From: Bimuria novae-zelandiae CBS 107.79
Lineage: Eukaryota; Ascomycota; Dothideomycetes; Pleosporales; Didymosphaeriaceae
Direction: 5' to 3'
Length of the DNA: 64,000 nucleotides
NCBI GenBank assembly: GCA_010015655.1
Contig: ML976666.1
Location: 698,092-762,091 of the forward strand
The notes beneath the pieces were generated by a model, which made no database searches, was not told the origin of the DNA, and was given only the letters and a program-made list of their open reading frames with translations. Shown in pieces: positions 57,481 through 64,000 of this stretch. Every line of letters starts with the position of its first letter. The stretch's first letter is position 1. The translations under genes and the position numbers were made by a program.

Positions 57481-57843
57481 CTACGTGGTGTTGTAATGAA
57501 GGCTGATTTGGTGGGGTATGCATTGAGCGGACTTATGCATTGATCATGCTAACACGGTATTCAATGAGGATCTCTGCTGTTAAGCGATTGCCAAGTCGTG
57601 TAAGTCCGCCGTGCATGGCCAAGGAGCATGACAACCACGCACTGAGCACATACGAGCACATTTCTGAAGACAAACTGACTGTGGTAATTTTTTTAACCAG
57701 AGTGCGTGCAAATCGTTACGTGCGTAAGGGCAAAGTTGGCGGGCGTTCCCGAGTCGTTCAATAATAAGAACCACGGATCTTTGTCCCAAAGCAACGAACG
57801 AAGGACGACGGTTCCTGGAGTCAGCCCACTGGCAGTGACTAAG
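57481..57843. other. 3' flank of the GH95 gene
   Basis: GC-normal, non-repetitive, downstream of the fucosidase stop. Probably 3' UTR and intergenic. Overlapping open frames (57540-57789, both strands) have no domain and are not called. Confidence 0.45.
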
Positions 57844-60215
57844 TTAGCTCATTCGCACCTCATGGAGTCCTACTCCCTTTACTAAAACCTCTTTCCCGAC
57901 CATGCGGTCGTCATCTCCACACTGGTGGAAGCACACCAACACTTCATAACCCAGCTTACTGTTCAGCAAGACCGGTTCTACAACCACACCGTTCTTCCAT
58001 TCGAGATCAAGCTCAAAACCACCCCTCGCCCTCGCGCCAGTTAATTTTCCCGCATCCCACTCTTTTGGACACGCAGGCAACAGTCTTATTAACCTCATTT
58101 TCCTCCCATTCCTCTCCACAACTTCATGAGACTGCAAGATGCACTCCAGAATACCGGCGCAACCACCCCAGTTCCCGTCAAGCTGCACCGGCGGGTGGTT
58201 GTCCATCATGTTCGGCACTGTGCTATCTCTAAGCAGAGCTTGGATGTTTTCAAGGCATTGGATTGGCTTGTGGAGGCGTGCGAAGAAGCAGATGAGCCAA
58301 GCGCGGCTCCACCCGGTGTGCCCGCCACCGTGGGTCAGGCGTCTTTCCAAAGTCTTCAACGCAGCGGCTGCAAGGTCCGGTGTCAAGGCCGGAATAATAT
58401 TAGAGCCAGGGTAGAGACCGTAAAGGTGCGAGACATGTCGATGGCCGGGCTCGGCATCACCGTAGTCATTGAGCCCCCATTCCTGCACTCCACCGTGGGT
58501 GGGGCTAATAGTTGGAGCTAGCAGCCGCTGGATAGCATGCTGAACTTTGGTTGTAAGATCCTCGATACCAGTGTTTGTGAACAGGGCATCATGTTGTTGG
58601 AGTCTTGTGACGCTTTTAAGAAAGCCCGTGAACACATCTCTCACGATCTCGATGTCCATGGTTGAGCCCTCGCAGAAAATGCCCTCGTTCCCGTTTGAAT
58701 CGATAAATGTGTTTTCAGGGGACAATGAAGGACTCGTGACGAGCCACTTGCCTGTATTCTCTTCAATTAAAAAATCTAACAGAAACTCCACACAACCTTG
58801 CAGCACAGGGAACATCCACTTCAAAAAGTCAACGTCCTCTTCGAAGAGGAAGTGATCCCATATATGTGCGCACAGCCATGCTCCGCCTAATGGCCACAAG
58901 GTCGCGGGCATCCACTCATCCTGCGGGGCCGTATCTGCCCAGATATCCGTGTTGTGGTGGCAGCACCATCCTCGGCAGCCGTACATGTCCCTAGCCGTTT
59001 CTCGTCCGCTGACGGCGAGTCGTTGTAAGAGATGGAAGAGGGACATATGGCATTCTGACACGTTCCCTGTATTCACTGGCCAGTAGTTCATCTGAAGATT
59101 GATATTGATAGTGTACTTCGCGCCCCAGGGCGGTGAGAAGTATGGATTCCATATTCCCTGTAGGGTTGGAGGAAGAGCGCGGTGAGTGTCGCGACTACTC
59201 GATAACAGTAGATACCGACCGTAGGCGTGATACAGAGCTATAATGCCCGCGTCAGTGGGGTCCTTGAGGCGCTCAGCGGTGGGTTTGTCACTCTTGTCAT
59301 TTGTAGACGAGCTGTCAGCTACATTAGTTAATCCAACGATATATAGCGCAATTAAACGTACAACAGTTCTAGCGACTGACGCCCGTAAATATATCTCCAG
59401 TCGTCCATGTGGCGCCTCCAAAGCGTGTCCAGGTCATTCTGCAACGCTGCAGATAATGCGCGTAAGGTGGCAGCCTCGAGTTCAATATCTGATCCATAGT
59501 TCGTCTTTGCCCCGATCACGATGAGCGCATCCTTGGACGTCACTTCAAGGGTCACTCCAACGACCTCGATGACCCCTTCCGTGTCCAGGCACTTCGCCCC
59601 TGTGACCAAGCAGAGCTTGTTACTATCCTTGCCGCCAGGCGTAGCATGCAAGACGATACTCCCGTCTTTCACATCCACCGAATCCAGGAACTCATTCGTC
59701 TCGTACCACTTATCGCTCATGCGCGTCAAGTTGATCGAAAAGCGCACCGGTCGCTCCGCGACAACATGCACAGCGATGACATTGTCAGGCGCGCTCGCAA
59801 AATACCTCCTCCTCACTCGATTACCACCAACAACATACGCGACCTCGGCCGTCGCCGTCCGCAGATCCAAAGTCCTCACATAATCCTCGACGTCTTCCCC
59901 ATGTTCAAATTCCAGGTAGCACTGGCCCAGCGGCTCATAGTGCCTCGCACTCCTCGGTCTCGCAAGGAACCTTTTCCTGACCAGCTTCTCCGCATCTGCA
60001 TGCTCGCGCTGGGCTATCAATTCCCGAAGGCGAGGCAGGTGTGCGGCCGACTTGGGCGTTCGGGCCTGAGGCCCGCCATACCAGACGCTTTCCTCGTTTA
60101 GGCGAAGCGTTTCGGAGGGCACGCCGCCGTAGACCATGGCACCGAGGCGACCATTGCCAATGGGCAGGGCGGATTCCCAGTCGCCTTTGTGCGCGGGGGC
60201 GGGGTAGCGCAGCAT
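57844..60215 (-). CDS. Glycoside hydrolase family 95, alpha-L-fucosidase-like
   Basis: GH95 enzymes are inverting alpha-1,2-L-fucosidases (some are L-galactosidases) acting on fucosylated glycans such as xyloglucan side chains. Two exons, 60215-59362 and 59311-57844, give 773 residues, usual for GH95. The 50-nt intron (59361-59312; GTACGT...GACAG, branch ACTAAT) splits a Phe codon and removes an in-frame TAA. The N-terminal beta domain opens WESALPIGNGRLGAMVYGG and RLNEESVWYGG. The (alpha/alpha)6 domain has NINLQMNYWP (Asn354, Asn356), EWGLNDY (Glu562) and HPPVQLDGNWGG (Asp663), matching the four active-site residues known from bifidobacterial AfcA (N421, N423, E566, D766). HRHVSHLYGLYPG is also present. 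ACCATGC context supports the start. No signal peptide is visible, so it may be intracellular, or the true start lies in an unseen upstream exon. It is divergent from the transporter at 60811. Confidence 0.93.
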
Positions 60216-60810
60216 GGTTGGGAAAGATTGCTAGGGTAGGTTGTTGGGGTAAGTGCGGGGTGCGACTCCGTTGTTGGTGGTTCGTAGAAGGGACGGGATC
60301 TTGAAGCCACAGTGTTGTCAGTTCTTGTATTGCTTTGTGGAAAAGTGCTTGATGTCAGTACAGTTCACTACCGGCCTAGACCTAGTCTTTGCTTAATGCC
60401 GGCGGTTCAATTGCAAGGTCAGACGGTAACGTCGTCCACGCTTAAACGCGTTATTCTTGGTTGCATGGAGGTTGGAAGAAGCATTAGCTGGAGGCCTCGA
60501 ACGCCACGGAAAAATTTTGACCGTGTGGAGAGTTCCTGGGGATGTGGGTTAGTGGATGGAAAATTTTGTGGAGATGCGCGTGCGGCATGCTGGTAGTCTA
60601 CGGGGATGGTCTTGCTGCAGGATAGAGACACGATCGACAAGGCTCATGCTCACGCTCCTCAATGTACCAAGCTCGATCACAAAGCTATGAAAGGCTTGGA
60701 GACTCTTGAAGCAGACCTCAGTCGCTTCTTTCCTGCAAACTCGTTGTTTGCTTGCGCTGATTGTCAAATTTGTTAGCGACTGAACGGCTCACGGCCGATA
60801 TAGCATCGAC
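60216..60810. promoter_or_regulatory. Bidirectional promoter region between GH95 and transporter
   Basis: 595 bp between two divergent start codons. It contains several SYGGRG-type sites of the carbon catabolite repressor CreA (GCGGGG near 60256, CTGGAG near 60490, GTGGAG near 60525 and 60568), but this degenerate motif is frequent by chance. Open frames here are short and domain-less. Confidence 0.4.
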
Positions 60811-62640
60811 ATGGCAGAAGCAGAACAGATCCGCTCTTTTGGGCACGACCCTACCATTCACGAGAAAGCAGCCATTCATGTCGAGGAAGTCGTCGTCCAG
60901 CGTATTACCGAGGAGAACCTGCAGAAGGAATCCGCCAAAGCGTTGAAGTTTTGGTCCAACACTGGCCTGCGAATCACTCTCATCATGTTGATTCAGCTTT
61001 GCAACCAGAGTGGTTACGGAGTTGACTGGGCCGTCATCGGTGGCCTCAATGCCTTCGATTCGTGGCACGAGTACTTTGGCTTCGGCACATCAGGAAGTAC
61101 CTTTGCAACGCTCAACGCACTGATGCGAATTGGCACTATTGTTGGCAGCCCGTTCCTGGCGAGCAGTGATGTTATCGGAAGAAGAGGCACTATGTTCGTT
61201 GGCAATGTTCTGACAATCTTAGCGGCGCTGTTACAGGGGCTGGCTACGAATCTGCCCATGTTCATGGCTGGACGTTTCATCTTGGGCTTTGGGTCGACGC
61301 TTGTTGCGAGCTGCAGTCCGCAGTACATGGCTGAGGTGCGTATCCTAACCAGCTGATGTTTTCACTTCCTTTAGATGGCGAGGAACTGAGACATAATGTG
61401 CACAGATCGCGCCTGTCCACCTCCGAGGACGTCTCGTCGGTATCATGGGTGCAACCTTCCACATCGGCAGCATCATCATGGACGCAGCCCTTATCGGATT
61501 CAGCCAAATGAAGGGCAACAACGCATGGCGTATCCCGCTTATCCTCGAAGCCGTATTCCCCGCCATCGTCGTTGTCCTCATCTACTTCACCATTCCCGAA
61601 TCCCCACGTTACCTCGTCAAGAAAGGCCGTGTCCAAGAAGCGCGGGAAGTCATCGCAAAGTACCAAACTACCTCTCAATCGACCTCTGAGCCCATCGTCG
61701 GCATGGTCATCGGCCAGATCGAAGAGTCGCTCGAAAGCACGCGCACCGGACTCAAACAGTCTTGGAACTTCGGGGTGTTCTTCACAAAAGTAGTGCGCTA
61801 CCGCCTCCTCGTACTAATCCTCTACAGCGCATTCCAGTCCTGGAACGGCGGCGGCATCGTCTCATACTGTAAGAAGCCCCGATTTCCCCTACCGCAGACT
61901 ATCCTAACTCGCGTAGACCTCACGCCAGCGCTCGAAACCATCGGGATCCACGACGAAATTCCCCAACTAGGCATAAACCTCGGACTCGTGATAACCTACA
62001 CCATCTTCACTTTGCTCGGGTCTTGGATCATCGACTTCTGGAAGCGCCGCACGCTCATCTTCGCCGGGCTCATCACCATCATCGCCATGCAGACCTGCGC
62101 AACCATCACGTCCTGGCGGTACAACGTATCCCCTTCAAAAGCCACCGCCTCGCTCACCATCCTGTGGATGTTCATGTTCCAGTGCTTCAGCGCGACCTTT
62201 ATCGCGACGATGCACAACCTGTATCCCGTCGAGGTGCTCTCGTTGCCGCTGCGCGCAAAGGGCATGGGGCTTTACGGGCTGATACAAGGCGCGTGCGGTG
62301 TAGTAGAAGCGTATGGGATTAGTATTGGGATTCAGAAGGTGGGGTATAAGATTTGGGTGGTGTACATTGCGTACAACACGATCCAGCTGGGACTCTCTTA
62401 CTTCATCTTTCCTGAGACGGCGAACCTAAGCTTGGAGGAGATTGATAGCGTGTTTGAGACGCCGGGCGTGAAGCCGGTGAAGATGAGTTTGTATGGTTCC
62501 CATAGGCGTGGAAAAGACGGAGTTGTGCTAACTGTCTGTACAGGCTTATTCAGAAGGGCAAGGAGGAGCAGGCGAAGATGGAGCGCGAGGCTCAAGAGGA
62601 GAATGAGCATGGCGTTGTGGAGGAGGTGCTTCGTTCTTGA
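60811..62640 (+). CDS. MFS sugar transporter (sugar porter family)
   Basis: Twelve-helix plasma-membrane sugar:proton symporter of the lactose/hexose transporter type. Four exons: 60811-61335, 61406-61868, 61917-62490, 62544-62640, giving 552 residues. Introns are GTGCGT...CACAG (70 nt), GTAAGA...CGTAG (48 nt, in phase, so it could be read through by mistake) and GTATGG...TACAG (53 nt), the last two with CTAAC branch sites. Motifs: DVIGRRGTM in loop 2-3, GRFILGFG, the PESPRYLVKKGR signature, FQSWNGGGIVSYY in helix 7, and PETANLSLEEID at the end of helix 12 (usual PETKGxSLEE), then a charged KEEQAKMEREAQEE tail. The N-terminal ~50 residues are cytosolic. Substrate cannot be told from sequence. 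Divergent neighbour of the GH95 gene, which suggests joint use in sugar uptake and degradation. Confidence 0.93.
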
Positions 62641-63060
62641 ACTAGTCCTTGGCGGGGTGTAGGATGAGAAAGTATGGATTTGGTGAAGTGGAGGTGGCCC
62701 TGGGAAACTCGCAGCATAGCGCAGAGTCCATACCGCTGATAGAACTCCATGTTACCAAGATCGTGAGGCATGCGTTGTTTGAGTATACCAACGAAGCCCC
62801 AAGCTCACAGTGCTGTAAAACTCTTCCTCGCTCCATCTCTGTGGTCCTGCACGAAATGAAGATTCCGCCACACAGCGTGCGCGCACCATCCCCTAGCTCT
62901 TTTTCTGCGCTTTCCATCCGTCTGTCTACACTCCAACCGACACTCAAGAACCCGGACACGCAGCCCCCACTCTACCTACCTTTGGGCTTGTGATCCAGAC
63001 TGGACTTAGCTATCCTAACAAACCGCTTATCTGCGTTCTCTAAGCTTTTAAGCTCGTCCT
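62641..63060. other. 3' flank of the transporter gene
   Basis: GC-normal DNA to about 63010, then a drop into AT-rich, RIP-type sequence. Open frames on both strands (62642-62993) lack domains and are treated as non-coding. Confidence 0.45.
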
Positions 63061-63294
63061 ATACCTTACATCAATCATCTTCTATATCTAGCTATATAAT
63101 AATTTCTACGTAATACTAGTCTATAATTTTTAAATCTATTTCTATATACGCCGCGTTTAGGTAGAGTAAACATACTATTATAATAAAATTAATAAAGATA
63201 AAAGAAATCTATATAAACAAACTCCTATATCTACTACATATTTAAAAATACCTTATAAATAGTTAAAGCTTTAAGTTATTTAACTTATTTTACT
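63061..63294. other. AT-rich stretch, unassigned
   Basis: RIP-degraded repeat of unknown type into which the solo LTR at 63295 inserted. No coding signal. Confidence 0.4.
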
Positions 63295-63744
63295 TGTTAT
63301 GAGGCTCTCACACCTTGTTCCGATCCGGGTTAGGGCGGTAAGGTATCGTGGTGCTTCACGGATTATTTAATAGTATAAGTTGATGCGACACTTAGCGCGG
63401 CTAGATAATCTAATCTTATAATAAGTAAAATAACTATTAATCTGTATAGGAGAACGTACTCGCACAGAAGATATTATAGTTAACTACAAAGGAAGGAAAT
63501 AACATAGGGAACCGTCCTTGCTATATACCTCCCCTATCCTATAGAATCCCACGATGTCCCACATCCCTCGTTCCTGGGATTTCCTGGGATATCGTGGGAC
63601 GTCACGTGACCCACGTCACGTGGTCCCACGATGTCCCATGGTCTTGGCACCTGGGGCGATCTGGGACATTACATAAGCCGAGGTGGGGCCGGCGTGCCGT
63701 CATAAGGCCTTCTCGTCCCACCCGTCGCCTTCTGGTCCATAACA
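63295..63744 (-). repeat. Solo LTR, Gypsy A family variant
   Basis: TGTTATGAGGCTCTCACACC...GGTCCATAACA, 450 bp, with perfect TSD TTACT (63290-63294 and 63745-63749). The first ~230 bp match the Gypsy A LTRs; the second half is unrelated in sequence though of similar length. That half has CCCACGATGTCCCA repeats and ACGTCACGTG palindromes (63570-63640). Little RIP. Strand given as in Gypsy A. Confidence 0.88.
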
Positions 63745-64000
63745 TTACTTAATATTTAAAATATTTAGTATTAAGTCATACTTCTCACTCTTAATTATAA
63801 AACTAAAATATTTTCGTAAAATAATTACTAATAATAACTTTTAAAATCATAAGTCCTACTATTACTACCTTTTATACTCGTAAGCTTTGTCTCTTCCAAG
63901 CCCTCCCCCGGGCCGTTGGGATCCACATCTTCCCCACTCTACTAGCCTCACGTGCTAATGTCCAAAGGGCTCCTCCTGCAACCCTACCCGTGCCGCACCA
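63745..64000. other. AT-rich then GC-normal right end, unassigned
   Basis: 63745-63885 is RIP-type. 63886-64000 returns to normal composition and may be the start of another gene flank or repeat that runs beyond the window. Confidence 0.35.

Noticed and set aside
59312..59421. GH95 as two separate genes or a frameshifted pseudogene
   Set aside because: A 50-nt intron with canonical donor, branch and acceptor joins both parts in phase.
58126..60304. Several open frames up to 151 codons antisense to the GH95 gene
   Set aside because: Shadow frames of a GC-rich coding region; the GH95 frame has all family motifs.
61869..61916. Reading the second transporter intron as coding sequence
   Set aside because: The 48-nt stretch is in phase, but it has GTAAGA, CTAAC and TAG splice signals, and removing it restores the conserved VSYY-LTPALE helix 7 sequence.
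60718..62610. Open frames up to 133 codons antisense to or out of frame with the transporter
   Set aside because: Shadow frames. The spliced transporter frame explains the region.
10833..63744. Treating the three Gypsy A-type LTRs as one giant element from 10833 to 63744
   Set aside because: The copy at 63295-63744 has its own perfect TSD (TTACT) and a different second half, so it is a separate solo LTR.
1..64000. tRNA, rRNA or CRISPR arrays
   Set aside because: None recognised. The tRNA-iMet-like sequence at 686-698 is only a primer site beside an LTR.

Overview
The window looks like a chromosome segment of a filamentous ascomycete (Pezizomycotina, probably a Dothideomycete). The genes have short introns (48-70 nt) with GT...AG borders and CTAAC-type branch sites. 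The intergenic DNA is a very AT-rich, TpA-rich mass of degenerate transposons with the hallmark of repeat-induced point mutation (RIP): stops sit where Trp or Gln codons are expected. Only two small gene-bearing islands keep normal composition: about 6.05-9.55 kb, and about 57.5-63.0 kb.

Layout. 0-6 kb: the 5' end of a Copia element (minus strand), a decayed hAT element (860-3609), two solo LTRs and an LTR end. 6.4-9.1 kb: a broken NLR-type gene (N-terminal domain, sigma-like amyloid motif, NB-ARC, TPRs) carrying a CGA-to-TGA type stop. 9.6-36 kb: a deep nest. Gypsy C (plus) is interrupted by Gypsy A (10833-25101, minus), which itself contains a pogo element (M1) and a Copia element (K2). Gypsy C is also interrupted by a second pogo element (M2), which contains the chromodomain Gypsy B (27337-34804). 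36-51.4 kb: a Copia remnant (K0) holds a complete Copia element (K1, 38390-50981). K1 in turn holds a hAT element (hAT-2) and two adjacent pogo elements (M3 and M4). 51.4-57.2 kb: solo LTRs and a very degraded minus-strand Gypsy gag region (Gypsy D). 57.8-62.6 kb: two intact-looking genes in divergent orientation, a GH95 alpha-L-fucosidase and an MFS sugar transporter, sharing a roughly 0.6 kb intergenic region. They could act together, with extracellular sugars imported by the transporter and fucosylated oligosaccharides trimmed by the hydrolase. 63.0-64.0 kb: AT-rich DNA with another solo LTR of the Gypsy A family.

Most element boundaries rest on target-site duplications (TSDs) read directly from the sequence. 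They are perfect for K1, K2, Gypsy A and five solo LTRs, and differ only by a RIP-type transition for hAT-2, Gypsy B and the 3954 solo LTR. Apart from the GH95 and transporter genes, nothing here appears able to encode a full-length protein.
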